Source: Myxococcus xanthus (GTDB lineage Bacteria; Myxococcota; Myxococcia; Myxococcales; Myxococcaceae). From it: 64,000 bases of DNA. The stretch covers positions 4,715,001 through 4,779,000 of the forward strand of contig NZ_CP017174.1 of assembly GCF_006402735.1 (NCBI RefSeq), in the 5' to 3' direction. Position 1 is the first letter of the stretch; each line of letters opens with the position of its first letter. The position numbers and the translations under genes were made by a program. Below are positions 8,481 through 16,594 of the stretch, piece by piece. The notes under the pieces are model-generated. The model made no database searches and had not been told where the DNA came from. It worked only from the letters and a program-made list of their open reading frames with translations.

Positions 8481-11400
8481 ATGGAACATGTGTCGCTGCG
8501 TCCCATCCAGAAGGTCCTCTGCGCCAACCGCGGTGAGATTGCCATCCGCGTCTTCCGCGCGTGCAACGAGCTGGGCATCCGCACCGTCGCCATCTACAGC
8601 GACGAGGACCGCACCCACGAGCACCGCCACAAGGCCGACGAGGCGTACCTCGTCGGCCGGGGCAAGCGGCCCGTGGAAGCCTACCTGGGCATCGACGAAA
8701 TCCTCGACGTGGCCGAGAAGGCGGGCGTGGACGCCATCCACCCCGGCTACGGCTTCCTGTCGGAGAACGCCGCCTTCGCGGAGGCGTGTGAGCGGCGCGG
8801 CATCCGCTTCATCGGCCCGCGCTCGGACGTGGTCCGCACCATGGGCGACAAGGTCGCCGCCAAGCACCTGGCCGACGCGTGCGGCGTCCCGGTGGTTCCC
8901 GGCATCAACCTGGAGGGTGACGACGCGCACGTGCTGGAGCAGGCCCGTGCCTTCTTCGCGAAGCAGGGTGGCCCCATCCTGGTGAAGGCGGCCCATGGCG
9001 GTGGCGGCCGAGGCATGCGCGTGGTGCGCGAGGCGAAGGCGCTGGAGGACGCGCTGGCCTCCGCGCGTTCGGAGGCGAAAAGCGCCTTCGGTTCGTCGGC
9101 GGTGTTCCTGGAGCGCTTCCTGGAGCACGTGCGCCACATCGAGGTGCAGCTGCTGGGAGATTGGCACGGCAACATCGTCCACCTGCACGAACGGGACTGC
9201 TCCGTGCAGCGGCGCCACCAGAAGGTCATTGAGATTGCCCCCGCGCCCAACCTGGCCCCGGCGGTGAAGGAGGCCATCTGCGACGCGGCGGTGCGGCTGG
9301 CGCGCAAGGCCGGCTACACCAGCGCCGGCACCGCCGAGTTCCTGGTGGCGGGCGACGCCTTCTACTTCATCGAGTGCAATGCCCGCCTCCAGGTGGAGCA
9401 CACCGTCACCGAGCAGGTGACGGGCGTGGACCTGGTACAGAGCCAGCTTCGCATCGCGGAGGGCTACCGGCTGGACGCGCCGGAGGTGGGCATCTCCCTG
9501 CAGGAGGACGTGGTGCCCCGGGGCTACGCGGTGCAGCTGCGCGTCACCACCGAGGACCCCGCCAACCAGTTCATGCCCGACGCGGGCGTCATCACCGCCT
9601 GGCGCGCGGCCATGGGCTTCGGCATCCGGCTGGACGGCTCCAACGGCTACACCAACGCCGTCATCTCCCCCTACTACGACTCCATGCTGGTGAAGGTCAT
9701 CGCCTACGCGCCCACGTTCCAGGGCGCGGTGATGAAGGGCCAGCGCGCGCTGCGCGAGTTCCGCATCCGCGGCGTGAAGACGAACCTGCCCTTCCTGGAG
9801 AACGTGCTCGCCCACCCCGCCTTCCAGCAGGGAGAGACGTACACGCGCTTCATCGACGAGACGCCGGAGCTGTTCCAGTTGGAGCCCCGCCGGGACAGGG
9901 CCACCAAGCTGCTCCAGTACCTGGGCGACGTCATCGTCAACGGGCACCCCACCATCAAGAAGGACCAGCGGCTCAAGCCCACGCAGTTCCTGGAGCCGCG
10001 GCTGCCGGTGACGCCTTCGGGCCCGGTGCCTCGGGGCACCGCGCACATCCTGGCGGAGAAGGGCCCGCGCGGGCTGGCGGACTGGGTGCTGGCCCAGAAG
10101 CGCGTGCTGCTGACGGACACCACCATGCGGGACGCGCACCAGTCCCTGCTGGCCACGCGCATGCGCACGCGGGACATCCTCCGCGTGGCCCCGGCCACCG
10201 CCCACCTGGCCTCCGAGCTGTTCAGCCTGGAGAGCTGGGGCGGCGCCACCTTCGACACCACCTACCGCTTCCTCAACGAGGACCCGTGGGCCCGCCTGCG
10301 CGCGCTCAAGGCCGCCGCGCCCAACCTGCTCCAGCAGATGCTCCTGCGCGGGGCCAATGCCGTGGGCTACACCAGCTACCCGGACAACGTGGTGGAGGCC
10401 TTCATCGACGAGGCGGCCCAGGCGGGCGTGGACGTGTTCCGCATCTTCGACAGCCTCAACGATTTGGGCAGCATGGAGGTCTCCATCCGCCGCGTGCTGA
10501 CGACGGGCAAGGTGGCGGAGGTGGCCATCTGCTACACGGGCGACGTCGCCAACCCCAAGCGCACGAAGTACACGCTGGACTACTACGCGGACCTCGCGAA
10601 GCGGATTGAAGACTCCGGCGCGCACTTCCTCTGCATCAAGGACATGGCCGGCCTGCTGCGCCCGCGCGCGGCGGCCATACTGGTGCACCGCCTGCGCGAG
10701 GTGACGCGGCTGCCCATCCACCTGCACATGCACGACACGTCCGGCAATGGCATCGCCAGCTACCTGGAAGCCATCGAGCAGGGCGTGCACGTGGTGGACG
10801 TGGCGCTGGGCAGCATGGCGGGCCTGACGAGCCAGCCCAGCCTCAACGCGCTGGTCAGCGCCCTGCGCGGCCACCCCCGTGAGACGGGCCTGGCCAACGC
10901 GCGCCTGCAGCCGCTGGCCAACTACTGGGAGGACGTGCGCGAGTACTACGCCCCCTTCGAGGCCGGCCTCAAGAGCACCACCAGCGAGGTGTACTACCAC
11001 GAGATTCCCGGCGGCCAGTACTCCAACCTCCGGCCGCAGGTGGCGGAGCTGGGCCTGCTGGGCCGGTGGAACGACGTGAAGGACGCCTTCGCGCTCGTGA
11101 ACGTCCTGGTGGGCGACATCCCGAAGGTGACGCCGTCGTCGAAGATGGTCGGCGACTTCGCCATCTTCCTGCTCAAGAACGACCTCACGGTGCGCGCCTC
11201 CACGTTGGCGGAGGCGGCCGCGCTCACGCGCCAGAGGCTGATTGAACAGGCGCCGCGCCTGGACTTCCCCACCAGCGTGGTGGGCTACTTCCGGGGCGAG
11301 CTGGGCCAGCCGCCCAATGGCTTCCCCGAGGACCTGCGCGCCGCCGTGCTCAAGGGCCTGCCTCGCGTGGAGGGACGGCCCTCCGCCAGCATGCCGCCGC

Positions 11401-11984
11401 TGGACCTGGACGCGCTCCAACGGGAGCTCTCCGCGAAGACAGGACATGCGCTCACCCGCGTGGACGCCCTCTCCAGCGCGCTCTATCCGCGTGTCATGGC
11501 CGGCTACCTGGAAGACCTGGGGCGCTACGAGGACGTGTCCATCCTCGACACCCCGAACTACTTCTACGGCATGGAGGTGGGGCAGGAAGTCTGGGTGGAC
11601 CTGGAGCCGGGCAAGACGCTGGTCATCAGCATGTCCGCGGTGGGCGAGCCGGATGAAGAAGGCGTGCGCACCGTCTACTTCGCCCTCAACGGCCACAACC
11701 GCACCGTGCACGTGAGGGATCGCAGCCGCGCCGCCACCGTGGAGGCGCGCCGCCAGGCGGACCGCGCGAATCCCAATCACGTCGCGGCGAGCATGCCGGG
11801 CACCGTCATCGCCCTGCACGCCAAGTCGGGAGACGCCGTGGAGGCGGGCGCGCCCCTCGTCACCCTGGAGGCGATGAAGATGGAGACGGTGGTGCGGGCT
11901 CCGCACGCCGGCACCGTGGCGGAGGTCGTCCCGGCGCTCAAGGCCTCCGTCCAGGGTGGCGACTTGCTGGCGGTGCTCCAGTGA
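8481..11984 (+). CDS. pyc: Pyruvate carboxylase, single-chain
   Basis: The 1167-residue protein has all domains of the single-polypeptide enzyme. The biotin carboxylase domain (about 10-460) has an ATP-grasp glycine loop KAAHGGGGRGMRVV beginning at Lys169 and the FIECNARLQVEHTVTE signature. The carboxyltransferase TIM barrel (about 540-820) has TMRDAHQS with metal-binding Asp551 and HLHMHDTSG with metal ligands His749 and His751. The C-terminal biotinyl domain has the acceptor Lys1133 in EAMKMET. The enzyme converts pyruvate, bicarbonate and ATP to oxaloacetate, refilling the TCA cycle and feeding gluconeogenesis, which suits an amino-acid- and lipid-consuming myxobacterium. The ATG at 8481 is chosen because the conserved region begins about ten residues later. 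The gene stands alone, converging on the spore-coat operon. Confidence 0.97.
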   Translation: MEHVSLRPIQKVLCANRGEIAIRVFRACNELGIRTVAIYSDEDRTHEHRHKADEAYLVGRGKRPVEAYLGIDEILDVAEKAGVDAIHPGYGFLSENAAFAEACERRGIRFIGPRSDVVRTMGDKVAAKHLADACGVPVVPGINLEGDDAHVLEQARAFFAKQGGPILVKAAHGGGGRGMRVVREAKALEDALASARSEAKSAFGSSAVFLERFLEHVRHIEVQLLGDWHGNIVHLHERDCSVQRRHQKVIEIAPAPNLAPAVKEAICDAAVRLARKAGYTSAGTAEFLVAGDAFYFIECNARLQVEHTVTEQVTGVDLVQSQLRIAEGYRLDAPEVGISLQEDVVPRGYAVQLRVTTEDPANQFMPDAGVITAWRAAMGFGIRLDGSNGYTNAVISPYYDSMLVKVIAYAPTFQGAVMKGQRALREFRIRGVKTNLPFLENVLAHPAFQQGETYTRFIDETPELFQLEPRRDRATKLLQYLGDVIVNGHPTIKKDQRLKPTQFLEPRLPVTPSGPVPRGTAHILAEKGPRGLADWVLAQKRVLLTDTTMRDAHQSLLATRMRTRDILRVAPATAHLASELFSLESWGGATFDTTYRFLNEDPWARLRALKAAAPNLLQQMLLRGANAVGYTSYPDNVVEAFIDEAAQAGVDVFRIFDSLNDLGSMEVSIRRVLTTGKVAEVAICYTGDVANPKRTKYTLDYYADLAKRIEDSGAHFLCIKDMAGLLRPRAAAILVHRLREVTRLPIHLHMHDTSGNGIASYLEAIEQGVHVVDVALGSMAGLTSQPSLNALVSALRGHPRETGLANARLQPLANYWEDVREYYAPFEAGLKSTTSEVYYHEIPGGQYSNLRPQVAELGLLGRWNDVKDAFALVNVLVGDIPKVTPSSKMVGDFAIFLLKNDLTVRASTLAEAAALTRQRLIEQAPRLDFPTSVVGYFRGELGQPPNGFPEDLRAAVLKGLPRVEGRPSASMPPLDLDALQRELSAKTGHALTRVDALSSALYPRVMAGYLEDLGRYEDVSILDTPNYFYGMEVGQEVWVDLEPGKTLVISMSAVGEPDEEGVRTVYFALNGHNRTVHVRDRSRAATVEARRQADRANPNHVAASMPGTVIALHAKSGDAVEAGAPLVTLEAMKMETVVRAPHAGTVAEVVPALKASVQGGDLLAVLQ

Positions 11985-11986
11985 CG

Positions 11987-12002
11987 GAGGGCCTGGGCCC
12001 TC
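11987..12002. terminator. Short palindrome between convergent pyc and SCPU genes
   Basis: GAGGGCC-TG-GGCCCTC lies between the pyc stop and the last codon of the converging SCPU gene. It could serve as a compact bidirectional terminator, but it has no T-run and the loop is very short. Confidence 0.35.
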
Positions 12003-12465
12003 AGAAGGTCACCGTCATCACCAGGGTGTCTGAGTAGGCACCTGCGGGGATGGCCTGCCCGGCCGGGATGCGCCCGAAGATGGGCACCGTCACCTCCACC
12101 CCGAACACGGGAAGGACGGGCCCGTAGCGCCCCGTACCGCCCGCGCCGTTGCCCCAGATGATGAGGCGCGTCGCATCCAGGTAGAGGTTGTACTGCAGGC
12201 GGGGAGCGCCCGGCCCCGCCATGCTGCGTGCCTGGTAGTTGCCCGAGCCACCGGCGCTGAAGTCGATGGTGATCGGGGTGACCTGCCCCTCACACCGGTA
12301 GGTGATGCTCCCGGCCGAGTCCCGGGGGAGCAGGTCGGTGGTGAGGTAGGTGCCGAAGCTCACCCCCACCGTGCCGCGAATCTGGCAGACGGCGCCCGCC
12401 CATCCGGGCAGCAGTCCGCATACGCCCGCCGCGATGAACGCGGCCGCCCTATTTCGCATCGTCAT
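12001..12465 (-). CDS. SCPU (spore coat protein U) domain protein, distal subunit
   Basis: The 154-residue protein has a signal peptide (RNRAAAFIAAGVCGLLPGWAGA) and a secreted pilin-like domain. The typical SCPU features are YNLYLDATRLIIWGNG, an IPAG..PAGAYSD stretch and the terminal TLVMTVTF beta strand. By family knowledge such subunits are donor-strand-complemented pilins of archaic chaperone-usher systems; in Myxococcus xanthus protein U coats the spore. It is the last gene of the operon and overlaps the end of the usher gene. The ATG at 12465 has GAGGTG about 8 bp upstream; a GTG at 12471 and an ATG at 12459 are alternatives. It may be a tip or minor subunit, as it is shorter and less glycine-rich than the first SCPU gene. 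Confidence 0.85.
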   Translation of the reverse strand: MTMRNRAAAFIAAGVCGLLPGWAGAVCQIRGTVGVSFGTYLTTDLLPRDSAGSITYRCEGQVTPITIDFSAGGSGNYQARSMAGPGAPRLQYNLYLDATRLIIWGNGAGGTGRYGPVLPVFGVEVTVPIFGRIPAGQAIPAGAYSDTLVMTVTF

Positions 12466-14803
12466 GGACACACCTCACGGTTCCCAGGTCAATGACCTTG
12501 CCCTCGAGGGATGGAACTTCCAGCGAGGTCGCGCAACGGCCCTTGGGGTAGACGACTGTCGCCGGCAGACGCCCTTCGGGCAGGCCCACCAGTTCGAACT
12601 CACCATTCCACCCGATGGGTGAGCTCCACTTCTCTCCGTCCTTCTCGGCGCGAATCTCACCGTAGGACAGCCAGCGCGTATCCTCCGCCGAGTCGATGGT
12701 CACCTTGCCCCGGTAGGCGCGGATCGTCTGCGTCTTGAAGTCCAGCACCACGCCGCCTCGCTGGTACGTGGCCACCACCTGCTCCGTGGAGGGGATGTAG
12801 ACGTCCAGCGGCACCTGATGGTCCGCCAGCGAGAGCCGGTTGGCGTTGTAGGCCTGGAGCCGCGTCACCACCAGCTCGCCGCTGGAGTCCGTGCGCCCGA
12901 TTTCGTGGTTGTTGAGCCGCACGCCCACGCCCTCCACGCCCTTCACGCGAACCAGCGCGTAGCCCTGGTCCACCGCGCGCGTGGGACGCACGCGCCCGCC
13001 AATCAGCACCAGGCCGCCGGCGACCTCGGCCATGCCCGCCATCCGTCCTTCGAACCACTCCGCGCCCGCGCTGACGCGGCCCACGTTGGAGTCGAAGTCG
13101 GCGCGCGCCATCGCCTGGTCCACCGCCCCCACCCGGCCCTGCACCTGGTAGCCCAGGCCGCCCTCCATGGGCACCGAGCGGGCGATGTCCACCGACGTGG
13201 TGCCTTCCCCGCGCAGCGCCTGGGAGTGTCCCACCGTGCCCGTGGTGCGGGAGTCGAAGATGGCGTTCAGGTACACCATTCCCTCGACGGCGGAGCCGCC
13301 TCGCTCGGAATTGCTGCGGTTGGCGGAGAAGGACAACGTCGACCAGTCGGTCAGCCGCGCGGAGGTGGTGGCGCCCAGCCACGTCGTCCACCCGTCTCGC
13401 TGGTAGCGTGACAGCATCGCCTGCCCGCCCACGCTGACACTCTCCCCCAGCGCCAGGAACAGTGAGCCGCCCGTCTCCACGGTGGGGTGGTCGTCATCCA
13501 GCTCGAGGCTGGTGTGTGTGTAGGACTCGTTCATGCCCCGTCCGAAGACGGAGCCCCCCACCCAGCGGCGCTGGAGCGCGTACACGACGCCCGCCGCCAG
13601 CCCCGTTCGCCGCTCGCTGCGGCTGATGGCCTGTGACAGCTCCAATTCGCCGAAAGGCAGCTGGATGAGCTGCATGGCGCCGGTGCTGACGACGTTGGGC
13701 GCCAGCTCCAACCGCACGCCCGGCGTCAGCCACGATGTGAGGCCCATGCGGAAGTTGCCCAGGAGCATGGGCCGGCCGAAGTCGAAGTTGTAGAGATTGA
13801 CGGACTCCCGCTCGATGCCCGCGGAGAGTCGGTAGTCGACCACTCCCGGAGAGAGCTGCTGCCCGCTGAGATAGTAGGACGTGTTCACCTCGCTCGCCCG
13901 GCCGAACGCGTCCCGGATGACGTAGCGCGTGTTGCCCTCGCCCCGGGGCACCGTGAGGTTCTCCAGCCGGAAGGGACCGGGCGGGAGCTCGGTGCGCTTC
14001 ACCAGGTGGTTGTTGACGTAGACCTCCAACGTGGACGGCGTGGCGACGTCGCCCGCGAAGTCCTGCATCGGGTTGCGCACGAAGTACGGATTCAGCTCGA
14101 AGGTGCGCATGAGGTGGAAGCCGGCCACCACCGCGCCGCCGCCCAGCACGCCGCCAAATCCCGTGGACTCACCCGCGATGGCGCGCACCATGTGCTTGGG
14201 GAAGTCCAGCGACAGCTGCGTGAGCCCCCGCAGGGGCACGGAGCCGGGCCGCCACCTGGCCTGCGTCGTCAACAGGCCCCGCCCCACCGACGCGCCGGCC
14301 TCTCCAAAGAAGGTCAGCGAGGTGTTGCGGGCGTGGGCCGCGTAGTTGATGAAGCCGCTGGGACTGCCGCGGACGGCGTAGTCCGACGGCGCCTGCGGCC
14401 CCAGGTTGATGCGCGTCTGGTCGAAGACGGACGCGGGCAGCTCGCACGACAGGCTGACGGTCCGCTCGTTCAGGGTGCAGCGCCCTTCGGGCTCCAGGGA
14501 CCGCGCGGAGATGTATGTCTTTCCTTCGATGACTTCCAGGCGGCCCCCGAGCGCCACCAGGTCCACGCCATGGGCCTCGAGCGTGGCCGCGGGGAGCAGC
14601 ACGTCGCTGCCGCGCAGCATGGGGAAGGTGGCGCCGCGGGGCACGCCGTTCAGGGTGAAGTCCGCGACGATGGGCATCGGCGGCGCGGAGGGGTTGGCGG
14701 CCACCGGGTCTTGCGCGGCCGCTGACAGGGCCCCCAACGACAAGGACAACGCCAGCACCGTGTATGAGGGCGCACGGGTTACTGCAAGTCGGGAGGGGGC
14801 CAT
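12449..14803 (-). CDS. Fimbrial-type outer membrane usher
   Basis: The 784-residue protein has a signal peptide ending near SAAAQ. A PapC_N-type domain follows (VADFTLNGVPRGATFPMLR..DVLLPAATLEAHGVDL), then a long beta-rich barrel region with a plug. The C-terminal domains show DYIPS-like and VVYPKGRCATSLEVPS strands with conserved cysteines. Ushers form the outer-membrane pore that accepts chaperone-subunit complexes and assembles the surface fibre. Together with the PapD-like chaperone and two SCPU subunits this is an archaic-type chaperone-usher locus. The ATG at 14803 is preferred because the signal peptide starts there, although the frame is open for 45 more Arg/Pro-rich codons. It begins 10 bp after the chaperone stop. 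Confidence 0.92.
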   Translation of the reverse strand: MAPSRLAVTRAPSYTVLALSLSLGALSAAAQDPVAANPSAPPMPIVADFTLNGVPRGATFPMLRGSDVLLPAATLEAHGVDLVALGGRLEVIEGKTYISARSLEPEGRCTLNERTVSLSCELPASVFDQTRINLGPQAPSDYAVRGSPSGFINYAAHARNTSLTFFGEAGASVGRGLLTTQARWRPGSVPLRGLTQLSLDFPKHMVRAIAGESTGFGGVLGGGAVVAGFHLMRTFELNPYFVRNPMQDFAGDVATPSTLEVYVNNHLVKRTELPPGPFRLENLTVPRGEGNTRYVIRDAFGRASEVNTSYYLSGQQLSPGVVDYRLSAGIERESVNLYNFDFGRPMLLGNFRMGLTSWLTPGVRLELAPNVVSTGAMQLIQLPFGELELSQAISRSERRTGLAAGVVYALQRRWVGGSVFGRGMNESYTHTSLELDDDHPTVETGGSLFLALGESVSVGGQAMLSRYQRDGWTTWLGATTSARLTDWSTLSFSANRSNSERGGSAVEGMVYLNAIFDSRTTGTVGHSQALRGEGTTSVDIARSVPMEGGLGYQVQGRVGAVDQAMARADFDSNVGRVSAGAEWFEGRMAGMAEVAGGLVLIGGRVRPTRAVDQGYALVRVKGVEGVGVRLNNHEIGRTDSSGELVVTRLQAYNANRLSLADHQVPLDVYIPSTEQVVATYQRGGVVLDFKTQTIRAYRGKVTIDSAEDTRWLSYGEIRAEKDGEKWSSPIGWNGEFELVGLPEGRLPATVVYPKGRCATSLEVPSLEGKVIDLGTVRCVHDDAK

Positions 14804-14813
14804 GGTGCGTCGG

Positions 14814-15581
14814 TCAGCGAGCGCAGGGAGCGGGAGAATCCACGGGGGAGGTCTGACGGAGCACGCCCTGGTCGGTCTCCATCTCCACTTCCACCGTGCG
14901 GACCTTGCGGCAGGCCTTGCCAGCGATCTCCATGGCATACACCTGCGCGTCGCCCGCCAGGACGTACCAGCCGGGCTCCTCTTTCTCGACCAGCCGCTTG
15001 CCCTTCGCGTCGAGCCCCCGCACCCGGAGGTTCCGGATGAAGAAGTTCACCGTGCCCGGGTTCCGCACCCGGACATGGAACTTCGACTCGCGCAGCACGG
15101 CTTCCGCGATCTGGCCTTGAACGGTCTTCTTCTTGGGTGCGACAAAGACAGGCACTGAGACGCGGGTGAGGACATTCAACCCAGTTGACTGGGTGGACGG
15201 TTGCAGCGGGGGAAGCTCCTCCACGACGATTCGGAAGGAGCGTTCGTTATCCTGTGGAGCCGAGGAGCTCCCCACCCGGATGGGGCGGGACTCCCCGGGC
15301 TCCAACGTCAACATGGACGGGAAGAAGAACAAATCCTGAGTCGGCGCGAGCGACATGCGCCCTTCTTCGTCCTGAACCCAGGAATAGACAGAGGCTTGGA
15401 AGCGTGTGGTTTCGCTGCTCTTGTTCCTCACGTTCATCACCACGCCACGGGCGCTTGAATCCAATTCAAGCCGAACCGGACTGACATCGAGCTCAGCCGC
15501 GCTCGCGGTCCCCATGGCAATCCATTCCAAGGCAGCCGAACACATCAGGCCGCCGGTCCAAGACAGAAGACGGTTACGCAT
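14814..15581 (-). CDS. Periplasmic PapD-like fimbrial chaperone
   Basis: The 255-residue protein has a signal peptide (to about TASAAEL) and two immunoglobulin-like domains. Domain 1 carries LDVSPVRLELDSSARGVVMNVRN, QASVYSWVQDEEGR and PTQDLFFFPSMLTLEPGESRPIRV, the F1-G1 region that donates a strand to subunits. Domain 2 ends with a conserved Cys pair (GKACRKV..APCAR). It would hold SCPU subunits folded in the periplasm and deliver them to the usher. It lies 16 bp from the first SCPU gene and 10 bp from the usher, clearly in one operon. The start ATG is the first in frame and fits the signal peptide. Confidence 0.92.
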   Translation of the reverse strand: MRNRLLSWTGGLMCSAALEWIAMGTASAAELDVSPVRLELDSSARGVVMNVRNKSSETTRFQASVYSWVQDEEGRMSLAPTQDLFFFPSMLTLEPGESRPIRVGSSSAPQDNERSFRIVVEELPPLQPSTQSTGLNVLTRVSVPVFVAPKKKTVQGQIAEAVLRESKFHVRVRNPGTVNFFIRNLRVRGLDAKGKRLVEKEEPGWYVLAGDAQVYAMEIAGKACRKVRTVEVEMETDQGVLRQTSPVDSPAPCAR

Positions 15582-15597
15582 GTGTTATCGCCCCGAA

Positions 15598-16137
15598 TCA
15601 GAAGGTGATGGTGGCGACGACGGTGTCGTTGTACGTGCCGGAGGGAACGTTCTGGCCGCGCGGAACCGTGCCGTAGACCAGCACGGGGACGGGCAGGCCC
15701 GTGCCCAGGAACGGGAGGCCCGTGCCAGCGGTGTTACCCCACACGATGAGGCGGGTGACGTCCTGGTACAGGTTGTACGCGAGGTAGTCCGCCGACGCCG
15801 TGTTGCGCATCCGGCGCAGCGGGGCCGCGTCCGTCGAGCCCGCGGACGGGTGCAGGCCCTGGCCCAGGGTGATGACCGCGGTGCCGAGCAGGGTGCACTG
15901 CACGCTCAGCGTGCCCGTGCCGAACAGGTCGATGCCCAGCGCGGAGTTGACGATGATGGGATCGTAGGTGCCGAAGTTCAGCGTGCCGCCGCCGCCGCCG
16001 GAGCCAATGGCGCAGGAGCCACCGACGTTGGCGGTGACGTTCAGGTTGGCGGTGGCGGTGGCGGCCTCAGCGGGCGAGAAGGCGACGAGAGACGCGGCGG
16101 CGGTGACAGCGGCAACGGCAGTCTTGATTGCGTTCAT
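15598..16137 (-). CDS. SCPU (spore coat protein U) domain protein, first subunit
   Basis: The 179-residue product has a signal peptide (NAIKTAVAAVTAAASLVAFSPAEA), a Thr/Asn-rich N-terminal extension (ATATANLNVTANVGGSC) that may be the donor strand, a six-glycine run, and the SCPU core ending YNDTVVATITF. Two cysteines (in SCAIG and QCTLLG) could form a disulfide. As the promoter-proximal subunit gene it is likely the major fibre or coat protein. By family knowledge such proteins are exported by chaperone-usher assembly and can form the spore surface layer in Myxococcus. The ATG at 16137 is chosen for the signal peptide; an ATG at 16155 is possible. Confidence 0.88.
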   Translation of the reverse strand: MNAIKTAVAAVTAAASLVAFSPAEAATATANLNVTANVGGSCAIGSGGGGGTLNFGTYDPIIVNSALGIDLFGTGTLSVQCTLLGTAVITLGQGLHPSAGSTDAAPLRRMRNTASADYLAYNLYQDVTRLIVWGNTAGTGLPFLGTGLPVPVLVYGTVPRGQNVPSGTYNDTVVATITF

Positions 16138-16594
16138 TTGAGTTGCGTGCTCCATCGAGCGGCCGGTTGATTCCGGCTGCGTCAGGGCATTGCAACCCGC
16201 TCGCCGACCGCTGAGCGGCCCGGCGTACCCCTCCCTTCAGCGCATGTCGCATCAATGCCTCGCGTGCGCTTCCAGGCAATACGTGGAATTGTTCTCTTGT
16301 TTGTTTTTACAGCGAAACGCACACATGTCCCTGGGGGGAGCCCTTCAGGGAGGGACGGACAGGCTTCGCGGCCCGCACCAGGTCCTTGGCATGTGGCATC
16401 GTGTGACGGGATGTGCCCAGTGGACGTAAGTTCATTCCCCACGCTGGGCAAAACTCTTCCCACCCCTGGAACGAGAAGCGCGAGGGTGTCCGGCGGCGTC
16501 TACCCGGTGACACGCGCGTTGCTCAGCCGAACGGAACTGAACTGCCTAGCGCGTCCGTCCTTGCTACCCACTGCTGGCGAAGCGCCGGACGCGC
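16138..16594. promoter_or_regulatory. Upstream region of the chaperone-usher operon
   Basis: No gene is seen in this 457-bp gap between two minus-strand units. It holds one AT-rich patch (about 16283-16315, with T-runs) about 150 bp before the first SCPU gene, which may carry the promoter or an upstream element. No confident sigma-54 or other consensus was found by eye. Confidence 0.35.

Noticed and set aside
16138..16594. Sigma-54-type promoter for the spore coat operon
   Set aside because: A TGG...GC pair was seen but the spacing does not match -24/-12 elements.
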